From the NCBI RefSeq assembly GCF_001575205.1, contig NZ_LSRE01000044.1:186001-250000 (forward strand): a stretch of DNA of 64,000 bases, in the 5' to 3' direction. Each line of letters opens with the position of its first letter. Within the stretch, counting starts at the first letter, position 1. Of this stretch, positions 8,171 to 16,968 are shown one piece after another. The position numbers and the translations under genes were made by a program. This stretch comes from Tsukamurella pseudospumae. GTDB lineage: Bacteria > Actinomycetota > Actinomycetes > Mycobacteriales > Mycobacteriaceae. The notes below the pieces were generated by a model. The model was not told the DNA's origin. It worked only from the letters and a program-made list of their open reading frames with translations, and did no database searches.

Positions 8171-8548
8171 ATGGCGACCATTGAATTGACCTCTGACAAG
8201 TTCGATCAGACCGTGACCGGCAACGATATCGTGCTGGTCGACTTCTGGGCCTCCTGGTGCGGCCCCTGCCGCACCTTCGCACCCACCTTTGAGAAGGCAT
8301 CGGAGGCCCATGCCGATGTGGTTTTCGCGAAGGTCGACACCGAGGCCGAGCAGAGCCTCGCAGCCGCCGCGAACATCCGCTCCATCCCCACCCTCATGGT
8401 GTTCAAGAAGGGGAACCTGGTCTACAACGAGGCCGGCGCACTCCCGCCCGCGGCGCTCGAGGACCTGATCTCGCAGGCCCGCGCCCTCGACATCGAGCAG
8501 GCCGACTTCAACGGCGGCGAGCAGGCCGCGGAGAAGCCGGCGGAGTAA
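8171..8548 (+). CDS. Thioredoxin
   Basis: A 125-residue classical thioredoxin: DFWASWCGPC with redox cysteines 30 and 33, and the cis-proline in SIPTLMVF (Pro73). It acts in the cytoplasm as a disulfide reductase. The C-terminal 15 residues are an acidic extension (FNGGEQAAEKPAE) beyond the usual 105-110-residue fold. Its last 41 bp overlap, tail to tail, the end of the cyclase-like gene on the other strand. It is divergent from the LysM gene with about 128 bp between starts. Confidence 0.9.
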   Translation: MATIELTSDKFDQTVTGNDIVLVDFWASWCGPCRTFAPTFEKASEAHADVVFAKVDTEAEQSLAAAANIRSIPTLMVFKKGNLVYNEAGALPPAALEDLISQARALDIEQADFNGGEQAAEKPAE

Positions 8549-9587
8549 CCGCCCGCGCCAGGCGCCGGCGCAGCCCCCACGGTGCCGCCACGAACGCCGC
8601 AGCCATCGCTGCGGCGTTCGTCGTCGTCGGGGTCCGGGCTGACAGGAACGCACGCACGCGCCGGTCCGGGAGGCCGAAGAACACATCGAAGAAGTCGCGC
8701 TGCTCGTCCGGCGACATGCTCAACAACGCCCGCAATCCGGCCTCCCGCAGCCGGTGGGCCGCCACATCGCCCCGGCTCACCGGGTTGCGACCGGCCCGCA
8801 GCGCGGCGACCGCATCGTCGGCGAAGGCAAGCGCCGCCGCCACCGAGTAGCCCGTCGCCGGGTGCAGCGTCGTCCCCCGCACGCCGACCCCGCACCACCC
8901 GTCTCCGCGTCGCGGACCGGGCGAGAGGAGCGGGAAGTCCACGCGCTCATGCAGCTCACCGGCCGCGACACCGCGCGCCGCCAGCCGGGCTCGCAGCCGC
9001 GCCTCCAGCGCGGCGACGGTCAGCGCCGGTGCCCCCGCGAGGCACGTCTCCTCCAGCAGGAGGGCGTCCTCGGACACCCGGACCGCGTACAGGAACGAGG
9101 CCGGCGCACCGTCGGGCACGCCGGGCGCGACCCGCCAGTCCATCCAGAGCTCGTCGTGCGCCCCGACGGGGACCAGGACCCCGGCGGCCGTCTGCCGGGG
9201 TACGTCCGGGGTTCCCGACGGTGCCGGCCCCCGCGCGTCGACGACGAAGGCGCCGCCGTGCCCGTCCCGGCCGGCGCGGTCCGCGCGCACGTCGACGCCG
9301 TCGAGCGACAGCGCGTCCTGCAGGCGGTCGACGTCGAGGACGGCGTACTCGCGGCGCAGGTCGAACCGGGTCCGCGCGATCACCTGCGGCGACGAGACCG
9401 CGGCGACGACCCCGGCGGGGAGCCACGGCGGGAGCTCGTCCGCCCACAGGCCGAAGGTGCGCCGCCACCGCGCGTCCGGCGCGGGGTCGAAGGCGCGCAC
9501 CGTCAGGCCCGCCGCCGCGGCCCGGTGCGCGACGGCCCGCCCGGCCGGGCCGAGGCCCAGCACCACGAGGTCCGGGGTCGCTCTCAC
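8508..9587 (-). CDS. Lycopene-cyclase-like FAD/NAD(P) flavoprotein
   Basis: A 359-residue protein with an N-terminal dinucleotide-binding fold (DLVVLGLGPAGRAVA) followed by DPAPDARWRRTFGLWADELP, which is close to the N-terminus of CrtL/CrtY-type lycopene cyclases. LLLEETCLAG and GTTLHPATGYSVAAAL also fit the family. Lycopene beta-cyclase is the best guess, but no other carotenoid gene is near. Start: GTG at 9587 overlaps the response-regulator stop (GTGA, 9584-9587), so translation is coupled. The Arg/Pro-rich tail overlaps the thioredoxin gene antisense by 41 bp. Confidence 0.7.
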   Translation of the reverse strand: MRATPDLVVLGLGPAGRAVAHRAAAAGLTVRAFDPAPDARWRRTFGLWADELPPWLPAGVVAAVSSPQVIARTRFDLRREYAVLDVDRLQDALSLDGVDVRADRAGRDGHGGAFVVDARGPAPSGTPDVPRQTAAGVLVPVGAHDELWMDWRVAPGVPDGAPASFLYAVRVSEDALLLEETCLAGAPALTVAALEARLRARLAARGVAAGELHERVDFPLLSPGPRRGDGWCGVGVRGTTLHPATGYSVAAALAFADDAVAALRAGRNPVSRGDVAAHRLREAGLRALLSMSPDEQRDFFDVFFGLPDRRVRAFLSARTPTTTNAAAMAAAFVAAPWGLRRRLARAVTPPASPRPARRR

Positions 9588-10210
9588 AGGCCCGCCCCGA
9601 TGAGGGCGAGCTGGGTCCGGTTGGCGCAATCCAGGCGCGTCATCAGGGCGGAGACGTAGCCCTTCACCGTCGATTCCGCCAGGAACAGGCGTGCCGCGAT
9701 CTCCGCGTTGGACGCGCCGGTCGCGAGTTCGCGCAGCACGTCCCGGTCGCGCGGGCCGAGTGCGTCGACCCGAGGATCGCGGCGTGGCCGATCGCCGGCG
9801 AGGCGCACCAGCCGGGCGAGCGCGTCGGGGGAGAGCAGCGACCCGCCGCTCGCGGCGGTCCGCACCGCGGAGGCGAGCAGCGCCGGCTCGGCGGTCTTGA
9901 CGACGAATCCCGCTGCGCCCGCGGCGAGCCCGTCGACCAGCACGGCATCGGTGTCGAGCGTGGTGATGAGTACGACGGCGACCGGGGGATCGAGGTCGCG
10001 GAGCGCACGGGTCGCGACGATGCCGTCGACGCCGGGCATCCTGACGTCGAGGAGCGCGACCTGCGGCGCGTACGCGATCCCCGCCTCGACGGCCGCGGCG
10101 CCGTCGGCCGCCGTCGCCACCACGTCGAGGTCCGGCTCCGTGGACAGCACCGACCGCAGATACTCCCGGACGATCGGGTCGTCGTCGGCCACCAGCACGC
10201 GCACCGTCAT
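9584..10210 (-). CDS. NarL/LuxR-family response regulator
   Basis: A 208-residue regulator: receiver domain with acidic pocket ADDD (9-11), phospho-acceptor Asp55 (LLDVRMPG) and a KTAE lysine near 105, then a LuxR-type HTH (about 145-205; LGPRDRDVLRELATGASNAEIAARLFLAESTVKGYVS in part: AESTVKGYVSAL). Its ATG overlaps the kinase stop (ATGA, 10207-10210). The downstream coupled gene is the cyclase-like flavoprotein, an unusual partner for a two-component system. Confidence 0.9.
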   Translation of the reverse strand: MTVRVLVADDDPIVREYLRSVLSTEPDLDVVATAADGAAAVEAGIAYAPQVALLDVRMPGVDGIVATRALRDLDPPVAVVLITTLDTDAVLVDGLAAGAAGFVVKTAEPALLASAVRTAASGGSLLSPDALARLVRLAGDRPRRDPRVDALGPRDRDVLRELATGASNAEIAARLFLAESTVKGYVSALMTRLDCANRTQLALIGAGL

Positions 10211-11304
10211 CGGGCGGCCGCCGGGAACTCGGCCTGCAGGGTCCAGCCGCCGTCGGGCGAGCGGCCGTGCCGGAGCGTGCCGCCGACCAGCGCGGTGCGG
10301 GCGTCGAGTCCGGGCAGGCCCGTGCCGCTGCCGGTCGCGGCGAGCGCCGGATCGGCTTCCGACAGGGGGTTGTGCACCCGGAGGCCGTGCGGGGTGACCT
10401 CGACGTCGACCGGCGCTCCGGCGGCGTGCTTGCGGGCGTTCGCGAGGCCCTCCTCGAGCACTCGGGCCAGGCAGTCGGCGGCGGCGCGGGGGAGTGGCGC
10501 CCCGAGCGAGCCGGTCAGGTCGACGTGCTGGCCCGCGTCCCGGGCCCGGTGCACGGCGTCGGCGACCGCGCCGTCGACGTCGGCGGCCGCGACGAGCCCG
10601 CCCGCGGCGAGCGGCGCCGAGGGCGCGTCGTCGCTCTGCAACCCGATCACGACGCGCCGCAGGTCGGCGAGTGCGGCCTGCGCATCGGCCTCGATCCCGG
10701 GTTGCCCCGCGGACCGGGCGGCGAGCACGATCCGGGTCAGGCGCGCGGTGGCGAGGTCGTGCAGCTGCGCGGCGAGCGCGAGGCGTTCGTCGGCGCGGGC
10801 CTGCCGATCCGCGAGCGCCCGGCGCTCCTGCGCCGCGGTCCGCAGCCGGATCCCGAGGCCGACCGTCGAGCCGCCGAGCACCGGCGCGAGCGAGCCCAAC
10901 GCGCCCCACACCGATTGCGAGGACGCGGCGACGGCCACCGCGAACACGACGAACGGGGCGAACGCGAGCACCGCGTCGCGCCGGTCCCGGGCGGTCTGCG
11001 CGGCCGCGGAGGAGACGAGCGAGGCGGCCACCGCGATCCACACCGCCGCGCCCGACTCCGCCGCCTCGGCCCACGGGCCCAGCACCAGGAAGCACCCGGC
11101 CGCCGCGACGACCGGCGCCGCGAGGACGGGACGCAGCAGTGCCACCGCGACGGTGGCCGCGAGCATCGCTGCGGCGCCCGACGCCAGGTCCGCGCCCCGC
11201 ATCCCGGGGAACAGGACCGCCACGAACGCGACCGTGCCGGCCGCGGACAGCGCGAGCAACGCTGCCTGGACGGCGCGCACGCGGCGGGCGGGTTCGAAGG
11301 TCAT
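10207..11304 (-). CDS. Sensor histidine kinase (HisKA_3 type)
   Basis: A 365-residue membrane kinase. Residues 10-150 hold about five to six hydrophobic segments without a sizeable extracellular domain, so it probably senses a membrane signal. The dimerisation region has the phospho-acceptor His182 (LAAQLHDLATARLTRIV), and the ATPase domain shows the N-box EEGLANARKHA and G-box GTGLPGLDAR. It is the first gene of the kinase-regulator-cyclase operon and is divergent from the glycosyltransferase at 11413. Confidence 0.88.
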   Translation of the reverse strand: MTFEPARRVRAVQAALLALSAAGTVAFVAVLFPGMRGADLASGAAAMLAATVAVALLRPVLAAPVVAAAGCFLVLGPWAEAAESGAAVWIAVAASLVSSAAAQTARDRRDAVLAFAPFVVFAVAVAASSQSVWGALGSLAPVLGGSTVGLGIRLRTAAQERRALADRQARADERLALAAQLHDLATARLTRIVLAARSAGQPGIEADAQAALADLRRVVIGLQSDDAPSAPLAAGGLVAAADVDGAVADAVHRARDAGQHVDLTGSLGAPLPRAAADCLARVLEEGLANARKHAAGAPVDVEVTPHGLRVHNPLSEADPALAATGSGTGLPGLDARTALVGGTLRHGRSPDGGWTLQAEFPAAAR

Positions 11305-11412
11305 GCAGCCATCGTAGGGAGCGGCCCGACGGTGCCGACACCTCCTTTCGTCGGTCGACGCGCCGCCGAACGGCGCTACCGGCGACGCCGCGCGCCCGGC
11401 ACCGTCGAGGGC

Positions 11413-12936
11413 ATGACATCCCAGGTCACCGCACTCGCCACCGGGCCGCGCGCTGCGGCGGGCCGCGTACTTCCACCGCTCGCGCGGCTTCCGCTCGCCG
11501 CCGTCGGCACCGTCGTGCTGGCGGTCATGCTGCTCGGCAGCCGCAACTACGGGTACTTCTTCGACGAGGCCTACTTCGTGGTCGCCGGGCGCGACCACCC
11601 GGCCGCCGGCTACTTCGACCAACCGCCGCTGGTGCCGCTCCTGGCCGCCGGACTCGACCGCCTCGCGCACGGGAACCTCGTCGTGCTGCGTCTCCCGGCG
11701 ACCCTCGCGGTCGTCGGGATCACGCTGCTCACGGGCCTGATCGCCCGCGAGCTGGGCGGCCGTCGATGGGCGCAGGTCCTCGCCGCGGCGGCGGCCGCGA
11801 TGTCGCTGGTCAGCTCCGTCGGGCACTGGCTCGCGACCTACTCGCTCGACCCGCTGTGGTGGACGGTCATCGTCTACCTGCTGGTCCGCTGGGTGCGCAC
11901 CCGCGACGACCGGCTGTTGCTCGCGGCCGGCGCCGTCACCGCGCTGTCGCTGCTCACCAAGTTCCTGGTCCCCGCGCTGTGGATCGCGGTCGCGGTCGGC
12001 GCGCTCGCCTGCGGGCCCCGGCGGATGCTCACCCGACCCGCGCTCCGGGGCGGCGCGGCACTGGCCGTCGCCGCGATCGTGCCGACCCTGTGGTGGCAGG
12101 CCGGCCACGACTGGGCGTACACCCGGATGGGCGCCGTCGTCCGGGCCGAATGGCCGGGCGGCGCCGGCTTCGCGCTGGTCGGGCTGTTCGGGGCGGGCCT
12201 GCTCATCGGGCTGCCCCTCCTGCTGGTCGGCGTCGTCGCGCTGCTGCGGTCCCCGGCGCTGCGCCCGTACCGGTTCCTCGGCGTCGCACTCGTGCTCGTC
12301 GTCGCCGCGATCGTGATCACCCACGGCCGCGCGTACTACCTGGCCTCCGTCTACGCGCTGCCGATGGCGGCGGGCGCAGTCGCAGTGGAGTCGTGGGCCG
12401 GCCGTCGCCGTCGCGTCGTGCGTACGGCATTGCGGATCGTCGCGGTCCTGGCGCTCCTCGGCTCGACCGCGAGCTGGATCGCGGCCGCGCCGGTGTGGTC
12501 GCCGGCGATCGCCGAACGCATCGGCACGCCGCCCTTCCGCGCTCCCGCGACGATGCTCATCGACGGCGACACCATGCTCGAGGGACTGTCGGACACCGTC
12601 GTCGCGGCCTATCGGAGCCTGCCGCCCGCCGACCGCGACGGGCTGGTCATCGTCGCCGAGAGCTACCCCTTCGCCGCTGCGGTCGACTTCTACGGCCGCG
12701 ACCAGGGGCTGCCGCGCGCCTACAGCGGCCACCGCGCGTACTACTACTTCGGCCGCCCGCCGGACGACGCCCGGGCCGTCCTCTGGGTCGGCGACCCGTC
12801 GCCCGTGCTCGACGGGGCGTTCCGGCACCGTCGGGCCGTTCCCGTATCGGGCGAGGACGGCGACCCGGTGGTCCGGCTGTACACCGACCGAACGGTGGCG
12901 TGGCCCGCGTTGTGGGAGCGACTGCGCTCGCAGTGA
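11413..12936 (+). CDS. Membrane glycosyltransferase, GT39/ArnT-like
   Basis: A 507-residue polytopic protein with about ten membrane segments. The first periplasmic loop carries YFFDEAYFVVAGRDHPAAGYFDQPPLVPLL (key residues Asp-Glu of FFDEAYF), the hallmark of GT-C enzymes that use polyprenyl-phosphate sugars. The C-terminal soluble part (from about 370) is extracytoplasmic. Acceptor unknown: protein O-mannosylation, arabinan or lipid modification are all possible. ATG at 11413 matches the family N-terminus; only 24 bp separate it from lgt. Confidence 0.8.
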   Translation: MTSQVTALATGPRAAAGRVLPPLARLPLAAVGTVVLAVMLLGSRNYGYFFDEAYFVVAGRDHPAAGYFDQPPLVPLLAAGLDRLAHGNLVVLRLPATLAVVGITLLTGLIARELGGRRWAQVLAAAAAAMSLVSSVGHWLATYSLDPLWWTVIVYLLVRWVRTRDDRLLLAAGAVTALSLLTKFLVPALWIAVAVGALACGPRRMLTRPALRGGAALAVAAIVPTLWWQAGHDWAYTRMGAVVRAEWPGGAGFALVGLFGAGLLIGLPLLLVGVVALLRSPALRPYRFLGVALVLVVAAIVITHGRAYYLASVYALPMAAGAVAVESWAGRRRRVVRTALRIVAVLALLGSTASWIAAAPVWSPAIAERIGTPPFRAPATMLIDGDTMLEGLSDTVVAAYRSLPPADRDGLVIVAESYPFAAAVDFYGRDQGLPRAYSGHRAYYYFGRPPDDARAVLWVGDPSPVLDGAFRHRRAVPVSGEDGDPVVRLYTDRTVAWPALWERLRSQ

Positions 12937-12960
12937 CGGCCTCCGCGGCGGGTCAGTAGG

Positions 12961-13983
12961 GTGACGGGCGTGATCCTCGCGAGCATTCCGAGCCCCGCCC
13001 AGGGCGTGTGGCACCTCGGGCCCATCCCGATCCGCGCCTACGCCCTGTGCATCATCGTCGGCATCATCGTCGCCTGCTGGTGGGGTGATCGCCGGTGGGT
13101 CGCCCGCGGGGGCAAGCCCGGCCAGGTGATCGACGTGGCCGTGTGGGCCGTGCCCTTCGGCCTCATCGGCGGCCGGCTCTACCACGTGATGACCGACTTC
13201 ACGACGTACTTCGGTGCCAACGGGCGCGGCTTCGGCGCGGTGTTCCGGATCTGGGACGGCGGCCTCGGGATCTGGGGCGCCGTCGCGCTCGGCGGCGTCG
13301 GCGCGTGGATCGGATGCCGGCAGATGGGCATCAAGCTCGGGCCCTTCGCCGATGCGATCGCGCCCGCGATCATCGTGGCGCAGGCCATCGGCCGTCTCGG
13401 TAACTGGTTCAACCAGGAGCTCTACGGCGCACCGACCACGCTCCCGTGGGGACTGAAGATCTTCGAACGGGCCAACGACGTGGGCCAGCGCGGCCCCGAC
13501 GTGCTCGACGGGCACAGCACCGGTGTCGTCCTCGCCACGGTGCAGCCCACGTTCCTCTACGAACTGGTGTGGAACCTGCTGGTCGCGGGCCTGCTCGTGA
13601 TCGCCGACCGCCGCTTCCGCATCGGGCACGGACGCCTGTTCGCGCTGTACGTCGCCGGGTACTGCCTGGGCCGTTTCTTCATCGAGCTCATGCGCGACGA
13701 TCACGCCACCCACATCCTCGGCGTCCGGATCAACGTGTTCACCGCCGCGCTCGTGTTCGCCGGCGCGCTCGCCTACTTCTTCCTCGCCCCGAAGGGGCGG
13801 GAGGCGGCGGTGCTCGTGGCCGGACCGGAGCCGGATCCGGCGGAAAGTGCCCCCGACCAGGAAGAACCGTCGGAGACGCTGTCGCTGGACAAGGACGGCG
13901 ACGCCGTCGCGGAGGACAATGTTCGTCAGATGGATACCGGCGGGTTGCCGGGAGACTCCACATTGCGGAATAAGGAGGACTAA
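12961..13983 (+). CDS. lgt: Prolipoprotein diacylglyceryl transferase
   Basis: The 340-residue membrane enzyme transfers diacylglycerol from phosphatidylglycerol to the lipobox cysteine of prolipoproteins. About seven membrane segments; signature regions include GLIGGRLYHVMTDF with the essential GGRLYH motif and AQAIGRLGNWFNQELYG with the Lgt signature RLGNWFNQE. A hydrophilic acidic C-terminal tail (about 285-340) is longer than in E. coli Lgt, as in mycobacteria. GTG start at 12961. It is followed almost directly by pyk, whose RBS overlaps its 3' end. Confidence 0.93.
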   Translation: MTGVILASIPSPAQGVWHLGPIPIRAYALCIIVGIIVACWWGDRRWVARGGKPGQVIDVAVWAVPFGLIGGRLYHVMTDFTTYFGANGRGFGAVFRIWDGGLGIWGAVALGGVGAWIGCRQMGIKLGPFADAIAPAIIVAQAIGRLGNWFNQELYGAPTTLPWGLKIFERANDVGQRGPDVLDGHSTGVVLATVQPTFLYELVWNLLVAGLLVIADRRFRIGHGRLFALYVAGYCLGRFFIELMRDDHATHILGVRINVFTAALVFAGALAYFFLAPKGREAAVLVAGPEPDPAESAPDQEEPSETLSLDKDGDAVAEDNVRQMDTGGLPGDSTLRNKED

Positions 13984-13984
13984 C

Positions 13985-15415
13985 GTGGTCGCCGTGACTC
14001 GTCGAACCAAGATCGTCTGCACTCTGGGCCCTGCTGTCGGAACCGAGGAGAAGGTGCTCGCTCTCGTCGAGGAGGGCATGGATGTCGCCCGCCTCAATTT
14101 CAGTCATGGTGAGCACGCCGATCATGCGGTGAACTACGACCGCGTCCGTGCGGCGTCGAACTCGACCGGGCGTGCGGTGGGGATCCTGGCGGATCTGCAG
14201 GGCCCGAAGATCCGTCTGGGGCGGTTCGCAGGCGATGGCCGCACCGTCTGGGAGACGGGTGAGACGGTCCGGATCACCGTCGACGATGTGGTCGGCACGC
14301 ATGATCGGGTGTCGACGACGTACAAGGAGTTGGCGCAGGACGCCCGCCCGGGCGACCGCCTCCTTGTTGATGACGGCAAGGTCGGCCTGACGGTGACCTC
14401 GGTGGACGGCAACGACGTGGTCTGTGAGGTCACCGAGGGTGGCCCGGTGTCGAACAACAAGGGTGTGTCGTTGCCGGAGATGAACGTGTCGGTGCCGGCG
14501 CTCAGTGAGAAGGACATCGAGGATCTCGAGTTCGCGCTGCAGTTGGGTGTGGATTTCATCGCCCTCTCCTTCGTCCGCTCGCCGGCGGACATCGAGCGGG
14601 TGCATGCGGTGATGGACCGCGTGGGCCGTCGGATCCCGGTGATCGCGAAGTTGGAGAAGCCGGAGGCCATCGAGAACCTCGAGGCGGTGATCCTGGCGTT
14701 CGACGCCGTGATGGTCGCCCGCGGTGACCTGGGTGTGGAGTTGCCGCTCGAGGAGGTGCCGCTCGTGCAGAAGCGCGCGATTCAGATCGCCCGGGAGAAC
14801 GCCAAGCCGGTGATCGTGGCGACGCAGATGCTCGAGTCGATGATCGAGAACAGCCGTCCGACGCGGGCGGAGGCTTCGGATGTCGCGAACGCGGTGCTCG
14901 ACGGTGCGGACGCGGTGATGCTCTCGGGTGAGGTGTCGGTGGGCAAGTACCCGATCGAGACCGTCCGGACCATGGCCAAGATCGTGCAGGCCGTCGAGGA
15001 CGGCGGACCGTCGGTCCCGCCGCTCAACCACGTGCCCCGCACCAAGCGCGGCATCATCTCCTACGCCGCCCGCGACATCGGCGAGCGGCTCAACGCGAAG
15101 GCCCTCGTGGCCTTCACCCAGTCCGGCGACACCGTGCGCCGCCTGGCCCGCCTGCACACCCGGCTGCCGCTGTTGGCATTCACGCCGCTGCCCGAGGTCC
15201 GCAGCCAGCTCGCGCTGTCGTGGGGCACGGAGACCTTCCTCGTCGACGGTGCGGACAGCACCGACGCGATGATCCGGCAGGTCGACCAGTCGCTCGAGGG
15301 CATCGGCCGGTACTCGAAGGGCGATCAGGTCGTCATCGTCGCCGGTGCGCCCCCCGGGACCATCGGCTCGACCAACCTGATCCAGGTGCACCGGATCGGC
15401 GAGGACGACCACTAG
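13985..15415 (+). CDS. pyk: Pyruvate kinase
   Basis: A 476-residue enzyme converting phosphoenolpyruvate and ADP to pyruvate and ATP. Motifs: RRTKIVCTLGP at the N-terminus, RLNFSHG, the active-site stretch PVIAKLEKPEAIENL, MVARGDLGVELP (metal and phosphate binding) and ATQMLESM. GTG at 13985 is chosen because AAGGAGG (13972-13978) is 6 nt upstream; the GTG at 13994 would be too far. Between 14100 and 14960 third positions are less GC-rich than in flanking genes, which is typical of highly expressed genes. Confidence 0.95.
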   Translation: MVAVTRRTKIVCTLGPAVGTEEKVLALVEEGMDVARLNFSHGEHADHAVNYDRVRAASNSTGRAVGILADLQGPKIRLGRFAGDGRTVWETGETVRITVDDVVGTHDRVSTTYKELAQDARPGDRLLVDDGKVGLTVTSVDGNDVVCEVTEGGPVSNNKGVSLPEMNVSVPALSEKDIEDLEFALQLGVDFIALSFVRSPADIERVHAVMDRVGRRIPVIAKLEKPEAIENLEAVILAFDAVMVARGDLGVELPLEEVPLVQKRAIQIARENAKPVIVATQMLESMIENSRPTRAEASDVANAVLDGADAVMLSGEVSVGKYPIETVRTMAKIVQAVEDGGPSVPPLNHVPRTKRGIISYAARDIGERLNAKALVAFTQSGDTVRRLARLHTRLPLLAFTPLPEVRSQLALSWGTETFLVDGADSTDAMIRQVDQSLEGIGRYSKGDQVVIVAGAPPGTIGSTNLIQVHRIGEDDH

Positions 15416-15440
15416 GACCCGCCCCAGTAGGCTTCTCGTC

Positions 15441-16331
15441 ATGACGGAGACACTCACCGATTTCGACGAGTTCCTCGGCACGCTCGACCTCGCGGAGGCG
15501 GGGGAGGACCGGTTCCTCGGCTCTCACCCCGCCAAGGTCGCGTCCCGTACCTTCGGCGGTCAGATCCTCTCGCAGGCGATCGTCGCGTCGGGCAACACCG
15601 TTCCCGGGTCCCGGGATTCGCTGTTCCTGCACGCCGCGCACACGCACTTCATCAACGGCGGCGAGGTCACCGCGGACCTGGAGTTCGTGGTCCGGCGGCT
15701 GCGCGACACGCGGAACGTGGCGAACCGGCTCGTCTCGGTCGAGCAGGGCGGCACCGTCCTCGCGCTGATGCAGTTGGCCTACCAGACGGACGGGCGCAAT
15801 CCGCTCGTCCACGGCGATCCGGCACCGCAGGTGCCGGGACCCGAGGGGCTGCCGAACATCCAGGACACCCTCGAGGGTTACGAGGACGTCGTCACCATGT
15901 TCGTCGAGGCGCCGCAGCCGATGGACATGCGCTTCACCAACGACACCGCGTGGATCGCCAAGGGCAAGGGCCTGATCCAGGAGGACAACAACGTCTGGAT
16001 CCGCACCGCGGGTCCGCTGCCCGACGACCAGGTGATCCACGACGCCGCCCTGGCCTACGCCTCGGACACGACGATCCTCGACTCGATCATCACGCGACAC
16101 GGCCTGTCCTGGGGATACGACCGGATCATGGCGGTCACGCTCAACCAGTCGCTGTGGTACCACCGCCGCGTCCGGTTCGACGAGTACAACCTGTACTCCT
16201 CGCATTCGACGGTGGCCGACGGCGGGCGCGGGATGTCGAACGGGCAATTCTTCGATGCAGAAGGCATTCTGGTAGCAAGCACCACCCAGGAGGGTGTGCT
16301 CAAGTACTTCCCGTCGAAGGGGGCGAAGTGA
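15441..16331 (+). CDS. tesB: Acyl-CoA thioesterase II
   Basis: The 296-residue double-hotdog thioesterase hydrolyses medium- and long-chain acyl-CoAs. Seen: FRAS-like TFGGQILSQAIVAS, SLFLHAAHTHFINGG, the second hotdog with YASDTTILDSI (catalytic Asp) and LNQSLWYHRRVRFDEYNLY, and the C-terminal AEGILVASTTQEGVLK with the conserved Gln. It begins 25 bp after pyk and overlaps the next gene by GTGA. Confidence 0.92.
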   Translation: MTETLTDFDEFLGTLDLAEAGEDRFLGSHPAKVASRTFGGQILSQAIVASGNTVPGSRDSLFLHAAHTHFINGGEVTADLEFVVRRLRDTRNVANRLVSVEQGGTVLALMQLAYQTDGRNPLVHGDPAPQVPGPEGLPNIQDTLEGYEDVVTMFVEAPQPMDMRFTNDTAWIAKGKGLIQEDNNVWIRTAGPLPDDQVIHDAALAYASDTTILDSIITRHGLSWGYDRIMAVTLNQSLWYHRRVRFDEYNLYSSHSTVADGGRGMSNGQFFDAEGILVASTTQEGVLKYFPSKGAK

Positions 16332-16888
16332 CCAGCCAGGACACGCAGGAGCGGGACAACACCTCGGCGATACCGTCCGTGCCGGAGGGCACGCCGGGCC
16401 GTGACCCGCGCGCGGAGCTCCCGACCCCGCTGCCCCCGGGCGCGCAGCAGCCGTGGCGCCGGCACGGCCCGGGCAACCGCACCTGGGTCGTGGTGATCAC
16501 CGCGCTGGCGGGCGTCGTCATGGCCGTGGTCGGTGTCTTCGCCGTGGGTTTCGGCTTCGCCAACAACGCCTTCGACCGGACCGGCGCCGTAGTGCTCTTC
16601 CCCACCGAGTACCGCCCCACCGAGAAGGCGTGCTCGGGGGCCGGTGACGCCGCGGAGGTCAAGAAGGGCGCCAAGGTCGTCTTCCGGAACAGCAAGACCA
16701 GCTTCGAGTCCACCCTCGGCGGCGGCGAGCTGCGCGGCGGCCGCTGCGTCTTCCGCTTCGAACTGTCCGCGCTCGACGTCGACACCGACCTGAACTACCG
16801 GGTCACCGTCGGCGGCGTCGAGGGCACGCCCGTGAGCGGCGCGGAGCTGGCGAACTCGTCCGACCCCGTCGTCGTCTACGTGAGCTAG
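16328..16888 (+). CDS. Single-pass membrane protein of unknown function
   Basis: A 186-residue protein with a Pro-rich cytoplasmic N-terminus (1-52), one membrane helix (about 54-78, VVVITALAGVVMAVVGVFAVGF in part) and an extracytoplasmic domain with two cysteines (CSGAG and GGRCVF) that could form a disulfide. No catalytic motif seen. GTG start overlaps the tesB stop (GTGA, 16328-16331), so it is translationally coupled to tesB. I do not recognise a named family. Confidence 0.75.
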   Translation: MTSQDTQERDNTSAIPSVPEGTPGRDPRAELPTPLPPGAQQPWRRHGPGNRTWVVVITALAGVVMAVVGVFAVGFGFANNAFDRTGAVVLFPTEYRPTEKACSGAGDAAEVKKGAKVVFRNSKTSFESTLGGGELRGGRCVFRFELSALDVDTDLNYRVTVGGVEGTPVSGAELANSSDPVVVYVS

Positions 16889-16968
16889 TTCTGACCGAGA
16901 CGACGGAGCGGGCGCCCTCGCGGCATCTGGGCGCCCGCCAGATCACCGAGGCCGCGGCGCTGGCCGAC

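Noticed and set aside
10207-14097. 1296-codon minus-strand open frame
   Set aside because: Only the 3' 365 codons (histidine kinase) have family motifs; the rest is antisense to the glycosyltransferase and lgt.
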